From a virus: a stretch of 47,036 nucleotides of DNA. Below are positions 27,507 to 36,485 of the stretch, piece by piece. The notes under the pieces are model-generated. The model worked only from the letters and a program-made list of their open reading frames with translations. It was not told where the DNA came from and searched no databases. The position numbers and the translations under genes were made by a program. How positions within the stretch are numbered: the first letter of the stretch is position 1; every line of letters begins with the position of its first letter. The DNA is taken from positions 104,834-151,869 of IMG/VR virus record IMGVR_UViG_3300007609_001205; one strand, given 5' to 3'.

Positions 27507-28022
27507 ATGGATATAAAACAACTCAACACACTTAAACAGATTTTCATTGAAGAAGGTTTAGTAGAAGATGCCAAAGATATTGAGGACATTATAAATGAAA
27601 CAACATCTGCCACGGGTGGTAGTTCGGGTGGGTCGGTTCATTCAGGGGGTACATCATTATCAAATGCAACAACTGCAGGTGCAGGTGCAATACAATCATC
27701 CCAACCATCAGCATTGCCAGGTGCAATGAACGGTGCAGATTGGATGAATGGTGGTGGTGAAGAAGGAAGTGGTGATATATCAGTTCCATATAACCCATCA
27801 GGTGCAAATAGAGTATTTCAGAAAGTACCAAGGATGGGTAAAAATCACGGATCACGAACCGGAAAGAAGTCAAGAGAACCTAAACTTGATATCAAACAAT
27901 TAAAAACAATGTTACAACATTCAAAAGATGCTAGAGAAAAAGGTGAGGGGAAAGGTAAAGTTATGAGTTTTGATGACTTTGCAAAAGGACACTTGAAAGA
28001 CGTAACAAAAGTTAAAGATTAA
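27507..28022 (+). CDS. Gly/Ser-rich protein with terminal repeat motifs
   Basis: 171 aa. DIKQLNTLK at the N-terminus is echoed by DIKQLKTML near residue 127, flanking a Gly/Ser/Asn/Ala-rich low-complexity middle. The C-terminus contains KVMSFDDFAKG, similar to the leader-type motifs of other proteins here. It may be a head, scaffold or decoration protein; this is inference from composition only. Confidence 0.6.
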   Translation: MDIKQLNTLKQIFIEEGLVEDAKDIEDIINETTSATGGSSGGSVHSGGTSLSNATTAGAGAIQSSQPSALPGAMNGADWMNGGGEEGSGDISVPYNPSGANRVFQKVPRMGKNHGSRTGKKSREPKLDIKQLKTMLQHSKDAREKGEGKGKVMSFDDFAKGHLKDVTKVKD

Positions 28023-28060
28023 GAATTAAACCATTTACAGTTAAAAACATATAACACATA

Positions 28061-28579
28061 ATGGAAATTGTGAAGAAAATAATAATATGTGGACCTGGTG
28101 GGTCTGGAAAGGATTATTTACTGAACCAATTGAATAATTCCGAACACAAAACATCTATTAAAACAACAACAAGACCAAAACGCCTTAATGAAAAAAATGG
28201 GGTGGATTATTATTTCACCACCATTGATGAGTTTGAAACCGATAAATACATTGTAAAAGAATCATTCAAAAACCATATAGATGATGTATGGTATTATGGT
28301 ATAAGTGAATCAGAATTCAACAAATCCAATGTTTTAATTATGACACCGGGTGAATTGAAACAACTTGATGAAGAACTACGAAAGAATTGCTGTGTTATTT
28401 ATCTCAATATCGATGAAAGTGTACGAAAAAACCGCCTTTCAAGTAGGAATGGTATGGACGATTCAGTTGAAAGGCGGTTAATTGCAGATAGGAAGGATTT
28501 TTTAGGGTTCACAGATTTTGATATAATGATAACAGACCCGAATTTTTCACCCAATGAGGTTATTTCTCTTCTTCCTTAA
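28061..28579 (+). CDS. gmk: guanylate kinase-like nucleotide kinase
   Basis: Phosphorylates (d)GMP or a related monophosphate. P-loop GPGGSGKD at 11-18, then TTTRPKR near 36-42 and a GVDYYFTTIDEF block, which are the GMP-binding signatures of guanylate kinases. At 172 aa it is shorter than cellular Gmk (about 200), with a reduced lid. It fits a phage dNTP supply role. The 3' end overlaps the convergent RHH gene by 20 bp. Confidence 0.8.
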   Translation: MEIVKKIIICGPGGSGKDYLLNQLNNSEHKTSIKTTTRPKRLNEKNGVDYYFTTIDEFETDKYIVKESFKNHIDDVWYYGISESEFNKSNVLIMTPGELKQLDEELRKNCCVIYLNIDESVRKNRLSSRNGMDDSVERRLIADRKDFLGFTDFDIMITDPNFSPNEVISLLP

Positions 28580-28847
28580 TAGAATCCAATAACACATCTT
28601 CTACAAATTCACCCATCTTAATTTCTCTATCAACACAATATTTCTTCACCTCACTATGAACATCTGCTGATATTGTCAATGTTTTAACTTTTTTCTGTTC
28701 TTTTTTCTTGATGATTGCTGCTTCCAACATCTTAAGTTTTGATTGTGCATTTTTGATTTTATCAATAGAAAAGTCTGCTGCATTTTCTTTAATCTCGTCA
28801 AAAGTAACTTCAAGTTCATTTGCTATTTCTTCTAATTTTCTTTCCAT
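28560..28847 (-). CDS. ribbon-helix-helix regulator
   Basis: 95 aa. The C-terminal half (VKTLTISADVHSEVKKYC, then MGEFVEDVLL) has the strand-helix-helix pattern of CopG/Arc-type DNA-binding proteins; the N-terminal half is a coiled helix. Last gene of a minus-strand run with the PAS, small charged and signal/membrane genes, so it may be the regulator of that set. Confidence 0.65.
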   Translation of the reverse strand: MERKLEEIANELEVTFDEIKENAADFSIDKIKNAQSKLKMLEAAIIKKKEQKKVKTLTISADVHSEVKKYCVDREIKMGEFVEDVLLDSIKEEEK

Positions 28848-28910
28848 AATATATTTTTCTTTTTAATTATATAATTAAATAATTAAATAGTTTTCAGAAA
28901 GATGGATTTT

Positions 28911-29357
28911 TTATGTTTTACTATCCTTAATCCTTTCATCGATATTTAAATACCCAGAAAGACCAATACATAATGTTAAGTTATCGGGTTCAGTGTGTAA
29001 CGAACTTGTATACCAAATTATGTCTATTTCACTCCCATCTTTTGTTATATATGTTGTGTGGTAGTCGGTAAATTTCTCGTCCTTTTCCACGAATTCTTCA
29101 TAATCACCCAAAACACCATCCCTTTCATTTTTCTTAACCATCTTTATCCATGGAATACTACACATCTCTTCTTTGGTATAACCCATATCATCTGCAAACC
29201 GTTGATTGACATAAGTCCACTTACCATCTGGATGAGAATAACCTACATATATAGGGAACTCAGATAAGTCAATAATCTCAACAAACCTTTGTATGTGTTG
29301 AAAATTATTAACAATCTTTGTCAATTTGCTCAGTTCATCATTTAGATTTCCTTCCAT
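28911..29357 (-). CDS. single PAS-domain protein
   Basis: 148 aa, almost all one PAS domain: PIYVGYSHPDGKWTYVNQRF near 35-54, MGYTKEEM near 58, WIKMV, then DYHTTYITKDGSEIDIIWY near 95-113. No kinase, HTH or output domain follows. PAS domains bind ligands or form dimers, so this may be a soluble sensor acting through a partner. Overlaps the small charged gene upstream by 20 bp. Confidence 0.75.
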   Translation of the reverse strand: MEGNLNDELSKLTKIVNNFQHIQRFVEIIDLSEFPIYVGYSHPDGKWTYVNQRFADDMGYTKEEMCSIPWIKMVKKNERDGVLGDYEEFVEKDEKFTDYHTTYITKDGSEIDIIWYTSSLHTEPDNLTLCIGLSGYLNIDERIKDSKT

Positions 29358-29511
29358 TATTCTTATTTATCTTATATTTTTCATTTTTCTGAGACATTTG
29401 ATCATTTTTACTACCAACACCCTTTAATTTATTCAATTCATCATAAAGGTCATTACACACACGATCTAACTCATCACGAACTTTTCTATTACCGTCTTCT
29501 TTAATACCCAT
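29338..29511 (-). CDS. small charged protein, 57 aa
   Basis: Begins MGIKEDGNRKVRDELDR; helical, Lys/Asp/Asn-rich. Its ATG shares one base with the stop of the upstream gene (TAATG) and its end overlaps the PAS gene start, which supports it as a real gene translated in a coupled series. Confidence 0.6.
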   Translation of the reverse strand: MGIKEDGNRKVRDELDRVCNDLYDELNKLKGVGSKNDQMSQKNEKYKINKNNGRKSK

Positions 29512-29852
29512 TATTTATTCATAAATGATCGAATCAAATCTGTGGCACTTACAACAGCAGGTATAACTTTTTCCATTATATCTTTCTGCAAATCGTCCTT
29601 ATCATTATTAAGTGATTCTATAAGTCTTTTCAACTCTTCAATCTCTCTATCCTTATCCTTAATCCGATCATCATATATTTTTTTTATTACACCAAATGCA
29701 GTTGCCAATGCACCAACAAGGGTTAAAATAACCCATCTCATCCACCCAAATTCGTCATTATCCATAGGCGGTTCATTCATTGGTTGAGCATTAATTAACA
29801 CAGTAGGAATAATTACCGATGTCAAAAGAATTATTATTACAGTCTTTCTCAA
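29511..29852 (-). CDS. signal-anchor plus membrane-segment protein (holin- or spanin-like architecture)
   Basis: 113 aa starting at TTG; no ATG is available upstream before an in-frame stop. Residues 1-23 form a signal-peptide-like segment ending INAQ, then a short acidic loop, a membrane segment near 38-58 and a cytoplasmic coiled coil. The layout recalls two-segment holins or an inner-membrane spanin, but no lysis enzyme is adjacent, so the role is open. An AATATATA box lies at 29882-29889 on the minus strand. Confidence 0.6.
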   Translation of the reverse strand: MRKTVIIILLTSVIIPTVLINAQPMNEPPMDNDEFGWMRWVILTLVGALATAFGVIKKIYDDRIKDKDREIEELKRLIESLNNDKDDLQKDIMEKVIPAVVSATDLIRSFMNK

Positions 29853-29881
29853 ATCTTTACAATTAATTTTATTCTATAAAC

Positions 29882-29889
29882 TATATATT
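29882..29889 (-). promoter_or_regulatory. AATATATA box upstream of 29852(-)
   Basis: AATATATA on the minus strand, about 29 nt before the TTG start. Confidence 0.4.
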
Positions 29890-29944
29890 TTTTCCACAAA
29901 CCGAGAATTGGTTAATTTATATATAGAACAAAATATAAAATGCC

Positions 29945-30283
29945 ATGTCCCATAAAGAAAATATAAACAAAGTACATTATCTTCTAACAGAAAATTTCGA
30001 CAATGTAGAAATAAAGGAAGATGCAAATAGAACTTTTGGAAATCACGTTGTGATAAAAATAAGTGAAACACTCGACCTCAACCTTGTTATAGAGAAACTT
30101 GCAATCGAAAATGATAAATTCAGATGGTTCTATTTAACTGATCCACGAGATGAGGATTCATTTGTTGAGAGGATATCAAATACTGAAACATTCACAAAAG
30201 ACGTTAGAGAGATACTTGACAAGGAAATGTTCAGAGAGAGTTATGTCAAATCAAATTCATTGAAAAAACAAGAAGACCAATAA
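29945..30283 (+). CDS. hypothetical protein, 112 aa
   Basis: Soluble, mixed-charge unknown directly upstream (6 bp) of the gp6-like wedge gene. Its position suggests a baseplate role, but it lacks the features of gp25 and I cannot assign it. Confidence 0.65.
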   Translation: MSHKENINKVHYLLTENFDNVEIKEDANRTFGNHVVIKISETLDLNLVIEKLAIENDKFRWFYLTDPRDEDSFVERISNTETFTKDVREILDKEMFRESYVKSNSLKKQEDQ

Positions 30284-30289
30284 TAAAAT

Positions 30290-32005
30290 ATGAACAATTT
30301 CATACAAATAGCATTCAAGAATATAAAGGCGGAAACTGAAAGGTTTCTGAAGAGAGAACATAATAAGGCGGATATTACATATTCACCGGCTTCACCTTTC
30401 GGTCAAATATTGACCACAATTCAGAAATATCAACAACTATCATTTTTATATCTCAAAAATGCTATTAGAAGTTTTGACCTAAGTCTTCCAAATTCAAACA
30501 ATCCTAAGAACATACGAAATGTATCCATATATTCCGGTCATATACCTGGTAGGGCAATTTCGGCAACAGGAACACTTAAATTAGTAGTTAAGTCGGGAAT
30601 TGACCTCGAAAGTGAATTGAGAGGTGGGAGAATAACATTCAAAAACCGCCTTATACTTAAAAATAATACGAATGGTCTTTTTTACTCACTCAATTTAGGA
30701 CAAGACAAGATAACTTATCAAATAAGTACCTCAACACAATTGTTCTTACCAATAATCCAAGGGGAAACAAACACAACATCATTCACTGGCCGAGGTGAGA
30801 TAAATTCCACATACCAAATTGCGTTGAAGGGTGGGAAAGAGATTGAGAATTTCAATGTTGAAGTTCTTGTCAATGGTGAATTCTGGACAGTCAAAAAGAC
30901 TTTATATGAACTACTTCCAAATGAAAAATCATGTGTTGTCCGTACAGGATTCAATGATGGTGTGGATATTATATTTGGGAATGGTGGTTATGGTAGAGTA
31001 CCCGAAGCCGGTTCAAATATAGTGGTCAGATACATTGAAACGAATGGTGCAGATGGAAACATTTTCCGGAGAACATTAAATGACTGGACATTTGTTGAAG
31101 ATGCAATTGATGGTTTTGGTGGGTCAGTAGATGTTACATCAATATTTGACATTTTAATCTACAATGATATAAATTTTGGAAGTAATAGAGAAGAACCAAG
31201 TTTCACAAAAAACCTATTACCCATAGCATCTAACAATTTTGTACTTGGACTCCCACAACAATATGCATATACTATAAAAAAATTAGGTGTATTTTCACAT
31301 GTAAATGCATATGAGAGTGATAGTGTTGTTTATATAGTTGCCACACCCAATATAAAATTATTTAAGAACAGAAATGCCGATTATTTTTCAGTTAATACTG
31401 CAGCATTCGAACTTGACGATTATGAAAAGAGCAAAATCGATAGATATATCCGTGGCAATGGAAACATTCAATTAACACGTAAATATAGAATAGATTCACC
31501 AAAACTATCATATTACATAATGAATGTATTTATTGTTAGATACTTGGACTCGAATGATGATTCTGTAAATGCACAAGTAACTGATGTCGTTTCTGAGTAC
31601 TTTCTAAACATCAATCGTGTGGATAGAATACCAAAATCCGATCTGATTGCTTCTCTTTCACAAATAAATGATATTCACTCTGTCGATGTTCAATTCATAT
31701 GTAAAAAGAATGAAGATTATCATAGAAAGAATAAAATTAAAACTGAAAACAAGGTTAATGCTGCTGAATCAAGGTTAGCACCTATCGGAACACAAGTCGA
31801 CCCCGATTATAAACCAGATCTTGCACTTGGATTAGACCCAGTACTTGGAGATATAATCTTTGATGCTGATGAATACCCTATAATACGTGGTGGTTGGTAT
31901 GATAGAAATGGTGTCTATTTTTCACCAGATGTTAAGGATAGCAACCTTAAATCGATAAATATAATAAAAACAGGTGTTGCTGACCCAAAATTGAGAAATA
32001 AATAA
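30290..32005 (+). CDS. gp6-like baseplate wedge protein (baseplate J family)
   Basis: 571 aa. The block DIIFGNGGYGRVPEAGSNIV near residues 222-241 followed by VRYIETNGADGN is the signature of gp6/baseplate J proteins, which form the inner baseplate ring and trigger contraction. The N-terminal SPASPFGQIL segment and the C-terminal beta domain also fit. The C-terminal ~70 residues look like an added connector. The stop overlaps the next ATG by one base. Confidence 0.82.
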   Translation: MNNFIQIAFKNIKAETERFLKREHNKADITYSPASPFGQILTTIQKYQQLSFLYLKNAIRSFDLSLPNSNNPKNIRNVSIYSGHIPGRAISATGTLKLVVKSGIDLESELRGGRITFKNRLILKNNTNGLFYSLNLGQDKITYQISTSTQLFLPIIQGETNTTSFTGRGEINSTYQIALKGGKEIENFNVEVLVNGEFWTVKKTLYELLPNEKSCVVRTGFNDGVDIIFGNGGYGRVPEAGSNIVVRYIETNGADGNIFRRTLNDWTFVEDAIDGFGGSVDVTSIFDILIYNDINFGSNREEPSFTKNLLPIASNNFVLGLPQQYAYTIKKLGVFSHVNAYESDSVVYIVATPNIKLFKNRNADYFSVNTAAFELDDYEKSKIDRYIRGNGNIQLTRKYRIDSPKLSYYIMNVFIVRYLDSNDDSVNAQVTDVVSEYFLNINRVDRIPKSDLIASLSQINDIHSVDVQFICKKNEDYHRKNKIKTENKVNAAESRLAPIGTQVDPDYKPDLALGLDPVLGDIIFDADEYPIIRGGWYDRNGVYFSPDVKDSNLKSINIIKTGVADPKLRNK

Positions 32006-32814
32006 TGCGAAAATTTACAGAATCTCTTAATGTTTATAGCAGAGAAGCAATGGACGAACTTGCCCAAGATTTTGCCGATAATATACTAGGTGATTATGAG
32101 TTGGTTCTACAGATAGATACAGGACACCGTATAATCAACGTAAGTGATGCCGAAATTGAGGAGTTTGATACGAAGCACCAACTATACATAACATGTAGAA
32201 TATTCAATTTAAAAGGTGTTTATAATATAGACGAACTTGGTTTGGTTATTGATACCCGCCACAACTTCCCATATTTCAAAGAACTCATTGACGATCTGGA
32301 GATGTTCTTGGGTAACACGGAAGCATTTGGGATGAAACCCATTATAGAATTTTCAGTTGATGATAGTTTATACATAAGATTCCCAAAAGAACCAAATGCA
32401 GAAGATTACTTTGATATTTTAACTTCTATTTTAGATGATTACCAATCCCAATTGATGGGTACAATGACACCTAAGGTGGTAGGGAATAAATGGATAATTG
32501 AAGTCGATGTAGAACAAGCAATGAAGCATATAAACTCACTTAGTGATAGGGGAATAAAAAGTTACTTTGAAGTTAATTCATTTGAAAATCCCTCAGTACA
32601 CGAAGAGTATATAAAAAATCCTATGACGGTTGATAAATGGAAGGGACTTATTGATGACCAACGACATGAAGAAATAATAGAATTATTCAGATATAATATC
32701 TATTCCGATCTTGTATATGACCACATTAAATCTATATCACCCACAAAGTTTCACTTGTTTGGTGTAAGGGATACTACACTATCAAATTACGAACCAAAGA
32801 ATTTTTATATATAA
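32005..32814 (+). CDS. probable baseplate-associated protein, 269 aa
   Basis: Starts MRKFTESLNVYSRE, a capsid-targeting-like leader, yet is translationally coupled (TAATG) to gp6. It is acidic with several Phe/Tyr-rich strands. The context suggests a baseplate component; the leader suggests packaging, so the two clues conflict. Not recognised. Confidence 0.6.
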   Translation: MRKFTESLNVYSREAMDELAQDFADNILGDYELVLQIDTGHRIINVSDAEIEEFDTKHQLYITCRIFNLKGVYNIDELGLVIDTRHNFPYFKELIDDLEMFLGNTEAFGMKPIIEFSVDDSLYIRFPKEPNAEDYFDILTSILDDYQSQLMGTMTPKVVGNKWIIEVDVEQAMKHINSLSDRGIKSYFEVNSFENPSVHEEYIKNPMTVDKWKGLIDDQRHEEIIELFRYNIYSDLVYDHIKSISPTKFHLFGVRDTTLSNYEPKNFYI

Positions 32815-32818
32815 GATC

Positions 32819-33073
32819 ATGTTATACGAAAGGAAAGACCTACCGGAACTTCATAAACTGAAACATCGCCACGATGATTTCGATGATTATGTGGATTATG
32901 AGAAAACAATACTCAAATCTGCACTTTCCCCATACCTTTATAACAATGACCTTATGAATAATTTCCTCAACAGATTACAACCACTTGTTGCATTACTGTT
33001 CGATCAAATGAACATAGTTAAAAATTGGAGAAACTACACTGTAGATAAATATTTTTACAAACATAACGGATAA
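32819..33073 (+). CDS. hypothetical protein, 84 aa
   Basis: Five bp after the preceding gene, acidic N-terminus and helical hydrophobic middle (LNRLQPLVALLFDQM). Possibly a small baseplate or assembly factor. Confidence 0.6.
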   Translation: MLYERKDLPELHKLKHRHDDFDDYVDYEKTILKSALSPYLYNNDLMNNFLNRLQPLVALLFDQMNIVKNWRNYTVDKYFYKHNG

Positions 33074-33094
33074 ATAAAAAACCAACGACAAAAG

Positions 33095-33104
33095 TTAATA
33101 TATA
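33095..33104 (+). promoter_or_regulatory. AATATATA box upstream of 33127
   Basis: TTAATATATA, 22 nt before the ATG. Confidence 0.45.
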
Positions 33105-33126
33105 ACTTAATAAATTACTAATTGAT

Positions 33127-33762
33127 ATGGCAGGTAGAAGTATAAAAGGATTTAAGAAATTTTCGGAAATGAAATCCGATAAGGAGATTGAAGAGGTACA
33201 ACCTTCGGTATCACCTGATACTGATTCAGATAGACCGGGTAATCCAAATACTCCTAATAAGGGGAAGAAGATTGAAAAGACTGCATCAAGAAAGGGATTG
33301 ATTCCCAAAGATCAAAACCTTGAATTGGGCAAAACTGAAACTGAAAAGTCAGATGACGAGGAAGAAGTTGATGAAAGCAAAGAGGTTAAATTTTATGGAA
33401 AAGTTGCCAAATTTCCTAACAAGACCAAGGCATCCAAAGCATTGAACTTTTTGGAAAATGTTAAAATCCCAAAGAATTCAATATGGTATATCCTCGTTGA
33501 GAAACAATCAAATGAATTACAAATGTTAAAATACAACAACAAACAGGGTGTTGATATGGAACGATTCGTTTTGGAATTGAAGGGGTTCTATCTTAAAAAA
33601 TATGCAAAAGACCCAAAATTAACAAAACTCATTGAGAACATGAATGTAAAAGGGGCACAAGAATTTTCTGCAATCCAGAATATCCCAAATATTGAAGTTG
33701 AGGACGGGAAGAAAATGATCACTAAAATAACCGAAGACCTTCTTAAACTTTTGTCTAAATAA
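33127..33762 (+). CDS. hypothetical protein with leader-like N-terminus, 211 aa
   Basis: Contains IKGFKKFSEMK near residues 6-16, then a disordered Pro/Ser/Asp/Lys region to about 100 and a compact helical domain to the end. The pattern fits a head-packaged protein with a cleavable leader, but the function is unknown. Confidence 0.65.
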   Translation: MAGRSIKGFKKFSEMKSDKEIEEVQPSVSPDTDSDRPGNPNTPNKGKKIEKTASRKGLIPKDQNLELGKTETEKSDDEEEVDESKEVKFYGKVAKFPNKTKASKALNFLENVKIPKNSIWYILVEKQSNELQMLKYNNKQGVDMERFVLELKGFYLKKYAKDPKLTKLIENMNVKGAQEFSAIQNIPNIEVEDGKKMITKITEDLLKLLSK

Positions 33763-33808
33763 TACATATGACTTATAATCAACTATTATAATACATATGA
33801 CTTATAAT
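33761..33808. repeat. 19-bp direct repeat at the methyltransferase start
   Basis: aatacatatgacttataat occurs at 33761-33779 and 33790-33808. Each copy holds an ATG. The first opens a 7-codon ORF (MTYNQLL) that stops just before the second ATG, which starts the methyltransferase. Confidence 0.85.
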
Positions 33809-34534
33809 AAAATTTACAACCAAAACTGTGTGGAATTTATGAAGACATTACCCGATCATTCAATTGATCTCACGGTAACCGATCCACCATACCTCATTAA
33901 TTACTCATCTTTTCGTACAAAGTCCAAACAAATAAAAAATGATGATAATTCTGAATGGGTAGAACCATTTTTCAAAGAACTCAGTCGTGTTATGAAAAAA
34001 GAATCACATCTTTATTGTTTTTGTGATTTTGAAATGTCTGCCGAGTTCCTGATTGAAATAAGAAAATACTGGAAAGTTAGAAACCTTCTGTGTATTCCAC
34101 GTAAGATGAAAGGAAATGGGGGCGAAAGAATTTTCCAACAACAGTTTGAATATTGTATATTTGCCACTCTTGGTAACAAAAAACAAGGTAGGAAATTCAA
34201 CCAAACTCAAATACTGAAACCATCTGCAGGGTATCTTAAAGATAAGAGATACAAGGCAAAGGAATGGTTATATAGGTTACCCGATCATTGGCATTGGACA
34301 ACTGCAAGTGCATTCAACCATGACCGACTCCATCCAAACCAAAAGAATGTTGAGTGTCTGAAAGATATGATATCTCTCTCATCATCACCGGGCGAAGTAG
34401 TATTTGACCCATTTACAGGAAGTGGCTCAACCTTAGTTGCTGCAAAAGAATTGGGTAGAAATTACATTGGGTGTGAATTAGATACTAAATATTACGAAAT
34501 ATCAACCAACAGACTAAAAGAAAACAATGGATAA
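33797..34534 (+). CDS. DNA methyltransferase, beta-group order
   Basis: Amino-methyltransferase for DNA. The catalytic DPPY lies at 29-32, the target-recognition region follows, and the AdoMet motif DPFTGSGST lies at about 204-212; this order defines the beta group (N6-adenine or N4-cytosine). HPNQKNVE precedes the AdoMet motif as in many such enzymes. No restriction enzyme is adjacent, so it probably protects phage DNA. An identical ATG context is duplicated upstream. The 3' end overlaps the next gene by 8 bp. Confidence 0.88.
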   Translation: MTYNKIYNQNCVEFMKTLPDHSIDLTVTDPPYLINYSSFRTKSKQIKNDDNSEWVEPFFKELSRVMKKESHLYCFCDFEMSAEFLIEIRKYWKVRNLLCIPRKMKGNGGERIFQQQFEYCIFATLGNKKQGRKFNQTQILKPSAGYLKDKRYKAKEWLYRLPDHWHWTTASAFNHDRLHPNQKNVECLKDMISLSSSPGEVVFDPFTGSGSTLVAAKELGRNYIGCELDTKYYEISTNRLKENNG

Positions 34535-34982
34535 ATTTGAAAAAATATGTGATTCCCTTCTGAATAGTACTAATGATGGGGCAATAAAATGGAAAGAAAA
34601 CACAACCCATATATTCAGCAGTGATACCTCTAAATATTTTGAGTATAAAAGCCCAGATGGGAATACAGAATTCCAAATAAATATAAAACTCTGTGATGAT
34701 CTAAAATACGACACATGTTCATTGCTTATAAGAAATGAAAAATTGCTAAATGGTGCTAGGAATATATTTTCAGAAATTTATCCAGAACTCAAATCTCTTG
34801 GCGAAGTTATATATCAAAATGATATAAAACCGAATATCACAAAAGGACACGGAAATAATCAAGCTGCAGATGAAATATTATGTTCCATAGAAACAATTAA
34901 AGATAAAAGAAACCAAAAATTAGAAAACCTACTTAACACGGGACTGGCTTCAAAAATCAAAAACATAATTAAATCTTTTTAA
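34527..34982 (+). CDS. hypothetical protein, 151 aa
   Basis: Overlaps the methyltransferase by 8 bp and is probably co-transcribed. Acidic N-terminal half, basic C-terminal helix. No motif recognised. Confidence 0.6.
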   Translation: MDKFEKICDSLLNSTNDGAIKWKENTTHIFSSDTSKYFEYKSPDGNTEFQINIKLCDDLKYDTCSLLIRNEKLLNGARNIFSEIYPELKSLGEVIYQNDIKPNITKGHGNNQAADEILCSIETIKDKRNQKLENLLNTGLASKIKNIIKSF

Positions 34983-35047
34983 TGTGAATAATTATTAATA
35001 CCTTTACTCTTGATATATTATAAGTTTAATACGAAATATATACTAAC

Positions 35048-35626
35048 ATGAGAAAGGAAATATCACTTACACCGAAAGAACGTGAGGCATATGAAATGGC
35101 CCAAGCACTTCATGATGGTGTCTATCGTAAATTTTCAGGAGCACCTTATTTCTATCACGTGGAAAAGGTATTCAAATATGTTAAAAAAGTTGATAAAAGA
35201 GAAAAACTTGCAATTGCAGCACTACTACACGATGTGGTGGAAGATTGCTTCACAAATAATCATGCCGAGGGCTACCGAGTCATTGAATCAAAATTTGGGA
35301 AAGATGTTATGTTGCTCGTAAAGGAACTTACATCAGTTGGCCATATGGTAAAATTAATGGGTAAGGCAGATTACCTACTTGATAAGATGGTCAATATGAG
35401 TGATGATGCACTTACTATTAAATTATGTGATCGATTACAGAACATATCGGACCACTATGCATCTGATTCAAAATTCCGAGAAAAATATTATAAAGAAACT
35501 CGGTACATAATCACTAAATTACAAAGAAACCGACAACTTAACCGAAAACAGACCACTGTAGTAAATCTTATTGAGGGGATACTTGATATGATGTCCAAGA
35601 GGTATAATATCGATTCTTCTGAGTAA
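35048..35626 (+). CDS. MESH1/SpoT-type HD hydrolase (alarmone hydrolase-like)
   Basis: 192 aa, hydrolase domain only. His37, His61-Asp62, Glu65-Asp66, and the KLCDRLQN block at 125-132 fall in the order seen in SpoT and MESH1 (H...HDxxED...KxxDRxxN). These Mn-dependent enzymes remove the 3' pyrophosphate from (p)ppGpp, and MESH1 also hydrolyses NADPH. No synthetase domain is present, so the predicted effect is to lower alarmone levels. Alternative nucleotide substrates are possible. Confidence 0.8.
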   Translation: MRKEISLTPKEREAYEMAQALHDGVYRKFSGAPYFYHVEKVFKYVKKVDKREKLAIAALLHDVVEDCFTNNHAEGYRVIESKFGKDVMLLVKELTSVGHMVKLMGKADYLLDKMVNMSDDALTIKLCDRLQNISDHYASDSKFREKYYKETRYIITKLQRNRQLNRKQTTVVNLIEGILDMMSKRYNIDSSE

Positions 35627-35670
35627 GGTTATATATAAATTATTAATAGTTTATTTGGTACAACTTATAA

Positions 35671-35680
35671 TTAATATATA
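35671..35680 (+). promoter_or_regulatory. AATATATA box upstream of 35685
   Basis: TTAATATATA exactly 4 nt before the ATG. Confidence 0.65.
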
Positions 35681-35684
35681 GAAT

Positions 35685-35921
35685 ATGATAAAAAAATGGA
35701 AACAATACAACGAAGAATTGTCTGATCAAGAATACCAGAGTATTATTGAAAGAGACCCAATGAAGAATTTTGACTCACCCAATTATAAATTGGTTAGGTT
35801 TGCATACAATGATGTAGGCAACAATGCAACTGCATTAGTAGATAAAAAACAAAAGAAGATACTTTCTTTTAGTTTAACTGGAAGTTCAGAACTAGATAAA
35901 TATCAAGAACTTACAAAATAG
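35685..35921 (+). CDS. small protein with capsid-targeting-like N-terminus
   Basis: 78 aa, begins MIKKWKQYNEELSD. After the putative cut at the Glu, a ~65-residue beta-rich basic protein remains. The small size and the leader make it comparable to T4 internal proteins that are injected with DNA. Confidence 0.65.
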   Translation: MIKKWKQYNEELSDQEYQSIIERDPMKNFDSPNYKLVRFAYNDVGNNATALVDKKQKKILSFSLTGSSELDKYQELTK

Positions 35922-35927
35922 GAAAAT

Positions 35928-35935
35928 AATATATA
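35928..35935 (+). promoter_or_regulatory. AATATATA box upstream of 35958
   Basis: AATATATA, 22 nt before the ATG. Confidence 0.4.
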
Positions 35936-35957
35936 GTACTAAACACAATAATCAATT

Positions 35958-36485
35958 ATGAGTTTAAATGAAAACTATTTAAGATATGAGATCAGTGGCG
36001 GTGCTACTTATTATGGATATGTAATAAATCCAGGAACTACTGACACAGAAAAGAAATGGTCTATCAGAGTACAAGATGGATCTGACGTTAAATGGAATGC
36101 GAACTCATACTATGCATATACGGCAATTTGGGATAATAAGGAAGATCATTTTTCCACACCATCTGCACCATCCATAGGAATAACATCATCAGTACAAACA
36201 AACTCATCTGGAAATGAAAGAGTTGTTCTTGGTATCACTTGGTCTGCCGTTTCAGGTGTTGATATTTATAGGATTAAAATTGAAGACCAAAATGGGATAG
36301 TTTATAATGATTTGGGTGGACCTTTACAAAACCCAACCAGAAGAAGAACTGGACTTTTCCACACAACAGAAATATTTTCACCGAATTATAATTTCAAAGG
36401 AAAATCTAGTATGACATATTCGATAACTGTTGAATCCATAAACCAACAAGGCTCAAGTGCTACTTCATCAACTTACCTAACTTAA
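35958..36485 (+). CDS. beta-sandwich (Fn3-like) structural protein
   Basis: 175 aa. The C-terminal ~110 residues (LGITWSAVSGVDIYRIKI, then YSITVESINQQG) have the strand pattern of a fibronectin type III-like domain, common in phage decoration and fibre proteins. No signal peptide. The 3' end overlaps the convergent protease gene by 4 bp. Confidence 0.6.
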   Translation: MSLNENYLRYEISGGATYYGYVINPGTTDTEKKWSIRVQDGSDVKWNANSYYAYTAIWDNKEDHFSTPSAPSIGITSSVQTNSSGNERVVLGITWSAVSGVDIYRIKIEDQNGIVYNDLGGPLQNPTRRRTGLFHTTEIFSPNYNFKGKSSMTYSITVESINQQGSSATSSTYLT

